Origin: CAVSUR01 sp052143655
GTDB lineage: Bacteria; Actinomycetota; Actinomycetes; Streptosporangiales; Streptosporangiaceae
NCBI GenBank assembly: GCA_052143655.1
Contig: JBKQSL010000445.1
Span: 11,812-75,811, forward strand
DNA: 64,000 nucleotides
Direction of reading: 5' to 3'
Both the position numbers and the translations under genes were made by a program. Numbering within the stretch: position 1 is the first letter of the stretch; every line of letters starts with the position of its first letter. This document shows, piece by piece, positions 34,403-43,490 of this stretch. The notes beneath the pieces were generated by a model. The model worked only from the letters and a program-made list of their open reading frames with translations. It made no database searches and was not told where the DNA came from.

Positions 34403-35662
34403 ATGACGCGGGAACCGGGACCGGCGGCTGGCGCGGCGGGGGACAGCGGGACTGACTGGCGTGGTGATGGCCTGCGCCCCACCTGGAATCTGTACCGGGG
34501 GATGGCCCAGTCCATGCAGAACCCGGCCCGGCGTGAGGCCGTGTTGTGGGCACTTGGCCAGCTTGAGAGCCTGATGGGACCCGACTGGCTGGAACGCTGC
34601 TTCGACCACACCGGCCACGTGCCCGCCGAAGTCAACCTCGGCAGCGCGCATGTGGCCGCGACCGGGAACCTGCTAGATCTCGCCCTGCGCTACTACGTGC
34701 TCGAAGGCGCCCCAGGGGTGGATGTGGTGCGCGCGGAGATGCGCGGGGACGTGCGAGACGAACGCAGGTGGCATTCGGCCCTGCAGCTGGAGGTCGCCGC
34801 GCTGGCGGCCCGGGACGGGTTCACGGTGGCGCTGGAAGCCGCTTCCCCCGCGTCGGCCAGACCGAGCGATGTGACCCTTGTGCGCGACGGTCAGGAAATG
34901 CGGGTCGAGACATTCCTGCTCCTCCCGGACGAGGGGACTCAGGAAGCGACCGCATTCTGGGACAAGTTCAGCCACGACACGCTCTGGATCGGCGGGGAAT
35001 TCAACGTCGGGATCAGCGGTGACCTCGGCCAGCGCGTCAGCGGTGACGACTACCAGGAACTGCTGCGCCAGATCCGGGTGGCGGCCGAGGAGGCGGCGGC
35101 CACGGGGCAGCGACAGCCTGTCGGGTACGCCGGAGCGCGGCTGATGATCCTTCCCCCGGGACAGCACGACTATCAGCTCAACGGGGCCGTCGAGGAAAGC
35201 AGGGGCTGGCCCCGGGCGGAAGCGAAACTGGTGAAGAAGGCCCGGCAAGCCGCCGAGGCGGGCGGCGGCTGGCTGCGCGCCGACATCCGTGACGGCATGT
35301 GGATGTTCACCCCCTGGGCCCGCGCTGACCTGCGCGACAAGATCGAACAGATCGCGCAACACGTCGCCAGCGCCCTACGGCGAGTTCCCGGGATCGACGG
35401 CGCTGTCCTCAGCAACGGCACCGGGTTCGCGCAAAGCCAGTTCCACGGCGAGTCAGCCCGCACCACACAGGGCTGCTACGGCATCCGGCGTGTCCTCCCA
35501 GCCGCACGCGTCCGCGAGACCATGATCATCCCAGTCACCCCACGCGGGCACTCCCAGGCCACCACCTGGCTGCGGATGTATGACGCAGAAGAACACTGGC
35601 TCGACTGGGCGCTCGCACGCGCCGGGCTTCCCACCCGCCACCAGATCTTCGGCGAACAGTGA
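34403..35662 (+). CDS. Hypothetical protein
   Basis: 419 residues. The N-terminal 60 residues are helical (MQNPARREAVLWALGQLESL). A segment at about 120-175 (SALQLEVAALAARDGFTVAL, PSDVTLVRDGQEMRVETFLL) has the E...D...ExF pattern of a PD-(D/E)xK-like fold, but the Lys is missing, so this is only a resemblance. The C-terminus has an aromatic-rich motif (WLRMYDAEEHWLDWALARAG). It stands 96 bp after the helical gene and before the ApeA-like gene on the same strand. Confidence 0.6.
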   Translation: MTREPGPAAGAAGDSGTDWRGDGLRPTWNLYRGMAQSMQNPARREAVLWALGQLESLMGPDWLERCFDHTGHVPAEVNLGSAHVAATGNLLDLALRYYVLEGAPGVDVVRAEMRGDVRDERRWHSALQLEVAALAARDGFTVALEAASPASARPSDVTLVRDGQEMRVETFLLLPDEGTQEATAFWDKFSHDTLWIGGEFNVGISGDLGQRVSGDDYQELLRQIRVAAEEAAATGQRQPVGYAGARLMILPPGQHDYQLNGAVEESRGWPRAEAKLVKKARQAAEAGGGWLRADIRDGMWMFTPWARADLRDKIEQIAQHVASALRRVPGIDGAVLSNGTGFAQSQFHGESARTTQGCYGIRRVLPAARVRETMIIPVTPRGHSQATTWLRMYDAEEHWLDWALARAGLPTRHQIFGEQ

Positions 35663-35792
35663 GAGCAATCGCGATGATCGGCTGCCCCTGTCATGACCTG
35701 CCCTGCCGGCGCACAGCGGCGAGCCCTTCACGCTGGGCGTGCCGGGGGATGAGCGCTCGCCGGAGGGGTCACCACGGTGCCATGCTGCGCGG

Positions 35793-37289
35793 ATGGAGTT
35801 CTTCACGGCGCGCGGGAGGTTCTGGCTGCCGCGAGAGCATGACCGGGTTGCGGTGGCTGGGGCCGTGTCCTTTCAAGAAGACGGCGTCCGCCTGGAACTG
35901 GAAGGCTCGCTGCGATCACAAGAACGGCGACCCGGTCACGGAGGCTTCGGCGCTCCTGCTGAGCTAAGCGAACCTGTCATCCACGGGTTCCTGCGCGATG
36001 GCCGCGAAGTGACACTGCTGGCCGCTCGCGGGTTCAGCTGGCAAGCCGATGACATTGGCGAGGACTGGCGGGCGGAGTTCCTGCTCTGTGGCGGCCACTT
36101 CCAGGATGACAAGTTCGTTGAGGCTCAGGTCTGTTTCGACTACCTGTCGCCATGGGCCCGGCCCGATGCTGTCGTCACGCGCAACCCCGGTGAGGACCGG
36201 GTCGTGATCGACATCGAAGACACGGTCGTGGACATGGCATCATTCGACAGCCGGACGAAGATCAAGCTGTGCACCGGAGTCGAGGGGCGCTCCAGTGAGG
36301 GCTCCGTGCATCTTGACCAGTGGGCGGCGTTCGAGATCACCGGCTCATCCAGGAAGCGCCGGACAGTCAAGGACGTGCTGGACGGCTGGGTACGCCCGCT
36401 TCAAGACCTGCTGGTCTTCTCCGTGGGCCGCCCCGTGCGGATTGACCACATAGCCGTAAGCCCTCGCCGCCGGGATGCCAACCGCAAGGCGCTGGCGGAG
36501 GTCTACTGCCAGCTGATACAGCCGCCACCTGGCCGAAGGCCCACCGCGAGCGACCTGGTGAGTTACACGTCCCCGGCGCTGCTCACCTACAGAGACTCAC
36601 CAGTGCCGTTCGAACGGCTGATCCCGGCCTGGTTCGAGCTTCATCAACGCCTGGCCGACGTCATCACGGACCTCTGCGGCCCGTACTACGCGCCTTTCAT
36701 CTACAGCGGCCACCGGTACGCGTCGACTTTTCAGAGCGCGGAAGGGCTCGCGAACAGCCTCCTCTCGGCGAAGCAGAAGACCCGTCGAGAGCACAAGGCC
36801 AGAGTGAAGCGGGTCATGGACGCACTGGCCAAGGCCAATCTCGAACAGGCGGACCTGGACTGGGCCGCCCCCATCCTGAACCAGCGCAACAACAAGAAAC
36901 TGACCGAGCTAGTCGAAGAGCTCATCCTCGGCGCCGGGGAGATCGGGACCATGCTCCTGGACGCGGCTCCCCAGCTACCCCAAGAAGCTGCCACCGCGAG
37001 GGCGCGTGTCTCACACCCGGGGCAGGGTGGGCCGAACGTCTATCACCGGTACTGGATTGGAGAAGCGCTGACCTGGGTCGTGCGGGTGCTCGTCCTCGCG
37101 CAGCTAGGTGTACCCCTAGACAGCCTCAGTCGGCAGGCCAGCCAGAAGGCCAGCTTCCAGGAGGTCTTGACCCGACTCAAGACTGGCGGCGCGCCTCCAC
37201 GGCCGAGCAAATCCCCGGGCTATCACCACGGCAGCTGCCCTGTGAACCATCGCACGCGCCAAGCCGCAGAGCGATGCCGCAACCGATAG
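35793..37289 (+). CDS. ApeA-like HEPN-domain anti-phage protein
   Basis: 498 residues from ATG 35793 (MEFFTARGRFWLPREHDRVA), the typical start of ApeA N-terminal domains; the earlier in-frame ATG 35739 adds only unlike residues. The middle contains FELHQRLADVITDLCGPYYA and a lysine-rich helix. In the C-terminal HEPN-like part RARVSH fits the Rx4-6H ribonuclease motif, followed by VYHRYWIGEALTWVVRVLVL. ApeA proteins stop phage growth, probably by RNA cleavage (known for the family). No partner gene is coupled to it. Confidence 0.7.
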   Translation: MEFFTARGRFWLPREHDRVAVAGAVSFQEDGVRLELEGSLRSQERRPGHGGFGAPAELSEPVIHGFLRDGREVTLLAARGFSWQADDIGEDWRAEFLLCGGHFQDDKFVEAQVCFDYLSPWARPDAVVTRNPGEDRVVIDIEDTVVDMASFDSRTKIKLCTGVEGRSSEGSVHLDQWAAFEITGSSRKRRTVKDVLDGWVRPLQDLLVFSVGRPVRIDHIAVSPRRRDANRKALAEVYCQLIQPPPGRRPTASDLVSYTSPALLTYRDSPVPFERLIPAWFELHQRLADVITDLCGPYYAPFIYSGHRYASTFQSAEGLANSLLSAKQKTRREHKARVKRVMDALAKANLEQADLDWAAPILNQRNNKKLTELVEELILGAGEIGTMLLDAAPQLPQEAATARARVSHPGQGGPNVYHRYWIGEALTWVVRVLVLAQLGVPLDSLSRQASQKASFQEVLTRLKTGGAPPRPSKSPGYHHGSCPVNHRTRQAAERCRNR

Positions 37290-37318
37290 GCGACTCCGGG
37301 CACCCACCTCTAATATCA

Positions 37319-37867
37319 CCAGTCTGCTCCTGCTCGGCCGGGCATCGCTTCCGGCGCTGGCCTACCTGCGCGGCTCGTGGCTGGCGTGGCTGCTGGTTGC
37401 CGCGATGACCATCGGTCACTGTCCGGATCGCTGGCCCCGGCCGGAACCGGCCCTCCCCGCGCGCTCAGCACCAGGTCATCCGGCCGTGCCGCGCTCGACC
37501 TGATCCCCATGTTCGCCGCAGCCTCCGCGATCCGCGCCATCCTCGCAGCAGGCCTCGCGCTGCGCGGCGGCCTGGCCGTCCAGCTCATCGCCGGCTCAGC
37601 GCTGTCCTGCGCGGTCAGCAACCTGCCCGCCGCCGCGGCGCTCCGGCCGGCCGGGACGGCCGGGCTGTGGGCCGCCATCCTGGCCACCGCCATCGGCCTG
37701 GGTCTGCTGCTCACCGGCTCGCTCGCACCTTGATCTGTCGGCGGATTGCCCGCGACGCCGGCACCGTCCTCAGTGCCTGGCAGTTCACCGACATCGGGTC
37801 CGTACTCGTACCCGCCCAGCTGGCTGCCGCGGCCATTGGCCTCCACCTCGCCGGCGCGTTGCGCTGA
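37319..37867 (+). pseudogene. Decayed permease (SLC13/ArsB-like) tail
   Basis: Hydrophobic coding survives in three frames: LLLLGRASLPALAYLRGSWL near 37319, IPMFAAASAIRAILAAGLAL to AAILATAIGLGLLLTGSLA (37505-37733), and TLICRRIARDAGTVLSAWQF to the stop at 37867. The break at 37725-37735 joins the last two by one frame step. Together they resemble the C-terminal helices of ion-transporter-superfamily permeases (NLPAAA, LLLTGSLA). No start is present. A related tail lies inverted at 32404, so the ApeA segment is bracketed by the same decayed gene. Confidence 0.55.
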
Positions 37868-37976
37868 CCAGGCCAGCTCGGTGTCCGCCGCGGGGCGGGT
37901 ACAGTCCGTAACCGCTGCTGCTGGGGTGAACGCAAGGAGGCCCCATGGATCTGGGCAAGGTTTCTTGTTGAGCTCG

Positions 37977-38180
37977 TCAGGCGTGGTGCTCCTGCTCGAC
38001 GACGTGGATCTCGCCAGACAGCGTCCACGTTGCACCGGGGGCCTGCTGGCACAGGACCTGTCCGGCCACGCACAGGTGATCGGCCGGGTTCCATTGCACC
38101 CCGGTTCCGCGCAGGTGGACGAGCATGTCGGTGACACCGAGGACCGCGCGGCCGTCATTGAGCAACGTCTGTGCGATCAT
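37977..38180 (-). CDS. Small hypothetical protein
   Basis: 67 residues, MIAQTLLNDGRAVLGVTDML..., ending TLSGEIHVVEQEHHA. Its composition (balanced residues, few Arg/Pro runs) is more protein-like than the other frames here. I recognise no family and the ribosome site is weak. Confidence 0.35.
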   Translation of the reverse strand: MIAQTLLNDGRAVLGVTDMLVHLRGTGVQWNPADHLCVAGQVLCQQAPGATWTLSGEIHVVEQEHHA

Positions 38181-38278
38181 GTCCGCCGGGCGCCCGGTGG
38201 CAACGGCGAGCCGGGCAGCGATCTCGCAGACCGTCCGAGCACTTCGCCCGGCCCGCTGACGGCGCCGTGTACGCGGTG

Positions 38279-38600
38279 ATGCGGGACATGGACCTGGCCG
38301 GGATGCCAGTCGACCCGGTGACCATCACCTGGGCTGCGGCCCGCCGCGGGCTGCCCGCCCATCCGGACATGCTGGTCGGCGGCACTGGCGCGTTCGCCGA
38401 CGCCAGCGCCGGCGAGGTGTTCCGGCACGGCATCCTCGCCGCGATCGCCCGGGCAGGGCGGGACATCCGCGCCGCTGCCGCCAGCCCCGGCTGCGCTGCC
38501 GCCCGGCTGCTGACGGTTGCGGATGACCAGTTGCGAGGGGTGGAAGCCGCGGCCGGGCCTGGCCTGCCCGGTCCGTCGGCTGGCCGTCACGCCGGGCCGG
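38279..38600 (+). pseudogene. Protein-like coding stretch without a clear end
   Basis: From ATG 38279 (GTG 38267 also possible) the frame reads MRDMDLAGMPVDPVTITWAA, then GTGAFADASAGEVFRHGILA, a natural-looking helical sequence. After about 38600 it becomes Arg/Pro-rich and overlaps the next gene by far, so the true gene is probably broken there. No function assigned. Confidence 0.35.
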
Positions 38601-38810
38601 GCACGCTGCAGGCCGTGGCGCCGCTGCGCCGCCCGGTTCCCGGCCCGGAACGCGAGGCGGCGTCGTTACGAGCCTGCGCCGCGCCAGTCAAGGACGGCCG
38701 CGCGCATCGGTCCACGCAGGCGGCACTGTCCACACCCTGTGGCCGGGCCGCTGGCGGCGGGCATCCGGGCTGCGATGCTCTGCCTGTCACCGAAGATCGG
38801 AGCACGGAAA

Positions 38811-39239
38811 ATGAGCCCTCCGCAGTCCCGCCGCGAACAGCTGGAGCACGCCGCCGGCCTGCCCGCGATCCTCGACGCCGCCTGCGATGCGTTCGAGGGC
38901 ATGCTGGCCGGCCTGCGAGCCGGCGAGGACGCCGCCGACGGCTGGTTCGCCGCGTTCGTGCTCGCCGCCGCCGAGGCCGCGGACGGCCGGGACGCGCTGC
39001 TGTTCGCGCCATCCCTGCCGCCAGCCCGCAGTACCGGATGGCCCGGCGCCGATCAGACGCTCACGGGGCCCGAATCCGGTGCCATCGCCGCTGCCGCGGC
39101 CGGGCTGAGCAGGGTGCTGGCTGTCCGCCTTCGCGCAGCGGGCCGCAGCGCGGCCAGCCCAGGTGACCGGGACGCGTGCCTGGCCGCCGCCCGGTCCGCC
39201 GGGGAAATCAGCCGGCTGCTCGGCGGGGGCGGACCGTGA
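38811..39239 (+). CDS. Hypothetical helical protein
   Basis: 142 residues from ATG 38811, with a weak GGAAA ribosome site close by. Ala-rich, helical (EQLEHAAGLPAILDAACDAF), with no recognised domain. Its TGA overlaps the GTG of the following gene (GTGA), so the two are co-translated. Longer in-frame starts exist but add Arg-rich sequence. Confidence 0.55.
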   Translation: MSPPQSRREQLEHAAGLPAILDAACDAFEGMLAGLRAGEDAADGWFAAFVLAAAEAADGRDALLFAPSLPPARSTGWPGADQTLTGPESGAIAAAAAGLSRVLAVRLRAAGRSAASPGDRDACLAAARSAGEISRLLGGGGP

Positions 39240-41107
39240 GCGGGCCGCCGGTGTTCGGGGACTTCCTGGACCTGGCCCGCAGCTCGCTCGGATCGCCCGC
39301 CGAGCAGCGCACAGCCGCCGCCGGCGGCGGCGACATTCAGCAGGTAAGCACGTGCCTGCTGCGGGTTATCGTCGCGATGGACCGGTTCGTGCAGGACATC
39401 ACCACCGGCCCGGCCGCGATGCCCGCTCCCGGCTCGCCGCCGCGCCGTGCCTGGGCGGACGCGGCCAGCCAGGCACGTGACGCGCTCGCGAATGCCACGG
39501 CGGTCCTGGCCGCCCCGGCACCACAGCGCAGGCGGGCCCGCCAGGGTGACAGCGACCTGGGCCGCCGGCTGGCCCGGACAGCGGTGGCGCTGGCTGCGGG
39601 CCGGGACCTGCTGCACACCCACATCGGAACCGGCACCGGCGGCCCGCGTGAAATCAGCTCGGAATGGGCGCTGACCGTCACCTCCCCGGCAGCCGCCCGG
39701 GCGGTGCTGTGGGAACTGGGCGCGCTATGCCGGCAGATCGCCCCGGTGACCGCCCAGTTCGCCCTCGCACCGGGCTCATACGGAACGCCTGAGGCACGCC
39801 GCGACCTCACTGCCGCCTGCCAGTGGCTGTGGGTGCTGAGCGCGCACATCGAGAACGCGCACCGTAAGGCGCCGCTGCGCGCCTATGACGCCGAGATCCT
39901 CCGCGCTATCCCGGCCAGCTCACCGCCGCAACGGCGCCTCCCGCGCCCGGCCGACCCGGTCGCCGGGCTATGCGAGGGAGTGACCAGCAGCGCCTGGCGG
40001 GCCCGGGACGCGGCACGCCAGGCACGGCTCCGGCCGCCATGGTCACCGGGCCTGACTGCGAACGCGCTGCGCCAGGTCGCCGCCGCCAGCACGGTCACCA
40101 GCCACAACTGCCAGACCCTGCTCCAGGCCCTCGCCATCCGGGCCGGCGATGGCAGCGAGGCCAGCGCCCGGCTGGAGCGCGCCGCCGAGGCCGCCGGACA
40201 GGCCCGAGACGGCTGGGTCCAGGTAGCGCACGCCCTGGACCAGGTCACCACCGACACCCGCGGCCACCTCACGCCGCCTGCCGCCGAGGCTGCGGACCTG
40301 GCGCTGTGGACGGGACGGCTCGCCTACGCCGATCCCGGCTGGACACTCGCGAGCGGGCCCGGCCACCAGCCGCGCACACCGCAGAGCCTGGCGCCCGGCC
40401 ACGCCGATCTCCGCCGCGCCGTCAGCGCGATCCATTACGCATGCCACACGCTGGCCACCCTGGCCCGCACCGAACGCGAACAGATCCGCACCGCGGGCAC
40501 AGCCAGGCGAATCCTGGTACCGACCAGGTCCCTGCCGGACACGACAGACATCCCGCGCCCCTTCGCGCCCGCGCCTCCCGACCGCATTAACGCCCTCATG
40601 GCGGACTACGAGCACGCAGCAGGTGCCGCAGCCGAGGCCACGGCCGCCGTCGGCGATGTTGCCATAGAGGTCCGGGCACCGAGCCGGGTACTCACCCTCG
40701 CCAGCCCCGCTGCCGATGGCGGCCGCAGTACCCGCACGCGGCGCGCGGGCCCTACCGGGCCCGTGCCGGCAGCAGGGGAGAGACGAGCGGACCGTGACCG
40801 GGCCGAGGAACGCCAGCGCGGGGAACTGCCCGGGCCGGTCGAGCGCACCCTGCAGAACCTGGGCGTCACCGACAACGACCTGCTCCGGCGCGGAGCCGAC
40901 CTCGACCACGCCAGCGAGCGCCTGATCATCGAGGCCGCCAGCCAGGCGGAACCCCAGCGGGCACACGCCGCCGGCCCAGGCGCCAGCGCGTCTGCCGGCA
41001 GCACTGAGCTGGTCAACCACGTCCTCGCGGCCGGTGATCCTCGGGCCGCCGCGCTCCTGCAGCGCCGAATAGCCCGGCAGGCCGAGCCACGTCAGGCAGA
41101 GCCCTGA
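39236..41107 (+). CDS. Large helical hypothetical protein
   Basis: 623 residues from GTG 39236, chosen because it overlaps the previous stop. Ala/Arg-rich and helical throughout (CLLRVIVAMDRFVQDITTGP; NALRQVAAASTVTSHNCQTL). The last 150 residues are more polar, with LGVTDNDLLRRGADLDHASE. No recognised motif. Strict coupling to the 142-residue gene suggests a two-component unit. The high Ala/Arg content leaves some doubt, but no competing frame is better. Confidence 0.55.
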   Translation: MSGPPVFGDFLDLARSSLGSPAEQRTAAAGGGDIQQVSTCLLRVIVAMDRFVQDITTGPAAMPAPGSPPRRAWADAASQARDALANATAVLAAPAPQRRRARQGDSDLGRRLARTAVALAAGRDLLHTHIGTGTGGPREISSEWALTVTSPAAARAVLWELGALCRQIAPVTAQFALAPGSYGTPEARRDLTAACQWLWVLSAHIENAHRKAPLRAYDAEILRAIPASSPPQRRLPRPADPVAGLCEGVTSSAWRARDAARQARLRPPWSPGLTANALRQVAAASTVTSHNCQTLLQALAIRAGDGSEASARLERAAEAAGQARDGWVQVAHALDQVTTDTRGHLTPPAAEAADLALWTGRLAYADPGWTLASGPGHQPRTPQSLAPGHADLRRAVSAIHYACHTLATLARTEREQIRTAGTARRILVPTRSLPDTTDIPRPFAPAPPDRINALMADYEHAAGAAAEATAAVGDVAIEVRAPSRVLTLASPAADGGRSTRTRRAGPTGPVPAAGERRADRDRAEERQRGELPGPVERTLQNLGVTDNDLLRRGADLDHASERLIIEAASQAEPQRAHAAGPGASASAGSTELVNHVLAAGDPRAAALLQRRIARQAEPRQAEP

Positions 41108-41406
41108 AGCCCGCGCCACAGCAGGACCTCGGCATGCGCATCGACCTCGTGCTCGCCGGGGCGCTCGTCGCGGCGCGCGTGCGCGCCGCGTGGATCGGCC
41201 GCCAGGCGCGCAGGGGCAGCGGGCCAGGCGGCCCCGGTCATCGTCGATCTCGACGACGCGCCCTCGTCCTCCTTGGTCATCGCTGCTGACGGGTGGTTTA
41301 TGCGGCCTCGAACTTGTTGAGGAGCCGTAGTAGCAGATTGGCAAGCAGCACGATCTCCGCTGTAACGGCGGAGCTGGTCGACGCTTATCAATTTCTGATG
41401 GAGCAG
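41108..41406. other. Intergenic, before the 3' end of qatD
   Basis: No convincing gene. A 51-codon plus-strand frame from 41134 (MRIDLVLAGALVAARVRAAW) looks like a scrap of a longer protein. The region lies between convergent genes; no clean terminator hairpin with a T run was seen. Confidence 0.35.
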
Positions 41407-42180
41407 CTACTCGCTGCCGACGATCATGTAGGAGCGAATCCGCCTGTTCACCATGCGAGCGCAGCCGGATATTTGCACCAGTTGGCTGAGGTTGCGCCAC
41501 ATCATGCGCCGCACCTCCTCCGGCTCCAGCCCATGGAGCCGCGCGAGGGCATGTTCTACGGGGACTACATTGCCGGGTTGATGCGGTTCCGGCCCGGTGC
41601 GGTCGCCATATGGATGGTCGGTCTCAGTGAGCAGCCGGTCGAGCGGCAGGTGGCGTAGGATACCAGTTCGTCGAAACATCGCCGCGTTGACGGAGAAGTA
41701 ACAGCCAAGCTCGACCGCTCGCCTGGTCGCCGTGACATTGCCGAGCCACCAGTGCAGCACAACGCCGGCCACCGGGCGCAACGACAGCTCATCGAGGATC
41801 TGCGCCGTTGCCCGGTAACTGTGCAAGCTCACGATCCTTGGTTCCTCGGCGAGGATCTCTAGAACGCCGCGGAGCGTCCGGAGTTGTGTCTCCAGGGGCA
41901 CCTGAGCGGCACCGTCAAGGCCAAATTCGCTGACGTAGGAGGTCTTCGCGATCAACGAGCGGAATGCGTGCACATCGAAGCTGCGGTGGCTGCTTGCAAG
42001 GCCGGGATGGCTTCCGATGCCCCAGACGATCAGATCGTCCTGGCGCTGCACGGCGGCACGCGACTCTCCGAGTGAGCGTGTGGCCGCGAAAACCACAGCG
42101 CGGAGGCCGTGAAGCTGAGTGGCAGGCACCGCCACGTCGATGTGGGCGTGCAGATCCAGCGGCGGCAATGCGGATCTCAT
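41407..42180 (-). CDS. qatD: QatD, TatD-family nuclease-like protein
   Basis: 257 residues. Metal-site residues of TatD hydrolases are present: HAH at 11-13, Glu in VSEFGLDG, His in SLHSY and VLHWW, and Asp in LTETDHPYGD. In the Qat defence system (QueC-associated TatD) this is the fourth component; all four are needed in tested systems. Start overlaps the qatC stop (ATGA). Slightly shorter than housekeeping TatD, as usual for QatD. Confidence 0.85.
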   Translation of the reverse strand: MRSALPPLDLHAHIDVAVPATQLHGLRAVVFAATRSLGESRAAVQRQDDLIVWGIGSHPGLASSHRSFDVHAFRSLIAKTSYVSEFGLDGAAQVPLETQLRTLRGVLEILAEEPRIVSLHSYRATAQILDELSLRPVAGVVLHWWLGNVTATRRAVELGCYFSVNAAMFRRTGILRHLPLDRLLTETDHPYGDRTGPEPHQPGNVVPVEHALARLHGLEPEEVRRMMWRNLSQLVQISGCARMVNRRIRSYMIVGSE

Positions 42181-43490
42181 GAAAACAGCAGCTCCAGTTC
42201 TCTTATGGCGCGCTCGCAGATATCGCGTGCCGCTGCGGTGTCGTAGCCGCTCGGCAAGGTCAGCGAGGCGAGATCGGCCGGACGCAGGCCGCGGGCCAGG
42301 AAGGCGCGCAGCGACGGCACCATCGACTTGGAGCGCAAGTAGCCATCCGGGCGGTCGGTGGTGCGCTCGGATAGGTAACTGGTCTGGTCGCTGAGGCCGG
42401 ACGCCAGGAATGAGGCCCGCCTGAGCAGGCAGCCGAAGCAGACGCCGCAGTGCTGAAGCGGTGAGATCTTGAAGTTGCGGTGGCCGGTATGGCCACAGGA
42501 ATGCGTCGCACTCAGCAGGTCAGATGCCGCGTCACGGCCGACAATCTCTGTTACACGGCTGAACAACTCGCCCTTGGTCATCGCGGCCATCGGGTTCTCG
42601 ATCCGGGCATGCGCGCCGGCTGCTGTCGCCAGGGCCGCCAACTGCTCCAGGAACAGCGGATGGGTGGTTCGGGTGGAAAGGCTGCCGCGCTGGTCCGCTG
42701 TCAGCGGCAGGTTGAGGGAGGCGAAGCCGTTCTCGGGAATCCACAACGGCAGCGCTTCCGTCGATGCGATCGCCAGCCCGAAGGCTAGGAACAGCAGTGA
42801 GCGGGTGCGGGTCGACCTCTCGTCACGGAAGCGCGTGCCATCGAGCTGTATCGCGTGCCGGGAGAAGTGGATCTGCTGGTGCGGCTGCGCCGGGCCGCCG
42901 ATCAGCTGGCCGATGCTCTGCGCGATCCGCCGCTGCACGGGCGCGAGTGTGGTCAGCCCTACGTGGGAAGTCAGCACGTGCGGGGCGTCGCCAAGCTCGT
43001 GCCGTGATAGCAGCGCGCCGACTGCCGAGTCGGCACCGCCGCTGAGGAGAACCACGCGCTTCGCACCGGTGAAGCGGTTCTCCCGCACCTGCTCCTTCGG
43101 TGGCCAGGTCTTGCGGAAACTGAGCTGCCACGTGTCGCCGGACAGAAAGCCGAGAAGGTTCTGCAGCTGAACCCTCAGTGGTTCCCAGCAGGACGGATCA
43201 GCGACTGGCACCTCGATCGACAGGTCGCGCCGCGACCAGTTGGATCCTCCGATCCTGCGCAGCGTGGACCGGTCAGCCGCATACACCATGACGGCGAGCC
43301 GGACGAGATCGATATTCGTATCCGTGACCGGCCCGAGCGCACCGAGTCGGGGGCCTAGCGCCTCATGCTGAGGCAGGAGCGTGGATACAAAGGAGTCGCG
43401 AGTGCTGTCGCGGACCCAGAAGAACCGGTTCCGCGCCACGCCGGCGGGGAGGACCTCGGGTATCTGGAAGCGCATCGAGTAGCCAGTCAT
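42177..43490 (-). CDS. qatC: QatC, QueC-like PP-loop enzyme
   Basis: 437 residues. LLSGGADSAVGALL (around 148-161) is the PP-loop ATP-pyrophosphatase motif of QueC, and a Cys/His cluster (SCGHTGH..., HCGVCFGCLLRR, about 335-368) forms the zinc site. About 130 extra N-terminal residues distinguish it from queuosine-pathway QueC, as in other QatC proteins. No queD/E/F genes are nearby. Overlaps qatB and qatD by 4 bp each. Its role is thought to be deazaguanine-type chemistry on a protein or nucleic acid; the target here is unknown. Confidence 0.85.
   Translation of the reverse strand: MTGYSMRFQIPEVLPAGVARNRFFWVRDSTRDSFVSTLLPQHEALGPRLGALGPVTDTNIDLVRLAVMVYAADRSTLRRIGGSNWSRRDLSIEVPVADPSCWEPLRVQLQNLLGFLSGDTWQLSFRKTWPPKEQVRENRFTGAKRVVLLSGGADSAVGALLSRHELGDAPHVLTSHVGLTTLAPVQRRIAQSIGQLIGGPAQPHQQIHFSRHAIQLDGTRFRDERSTRTRSLLFLAFGLAIASTEALPLWIPENGFASLNLPLTADQRGSLSTRTTHPLFLEQLAALATAAGAHARIENPMAAMTKGELFSRVTEIVGRDAASDLLSATHSCGHTGHRNFKISPLQHCGVCFGCLLRRASFLASGLSDQTSYLSERTTDRPDGYLRSKSMVPSLRAFLARGLRPADLASLTLPSGYDTAAARDICERAIRELELLFS

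Noticed and set aside
42177..43490. Queuosine biosynthesis QueC
   Set aside because: The extra N-terminal domain and its place between qatB and qatD, with no queD/E/F nearby, fit QatC better.
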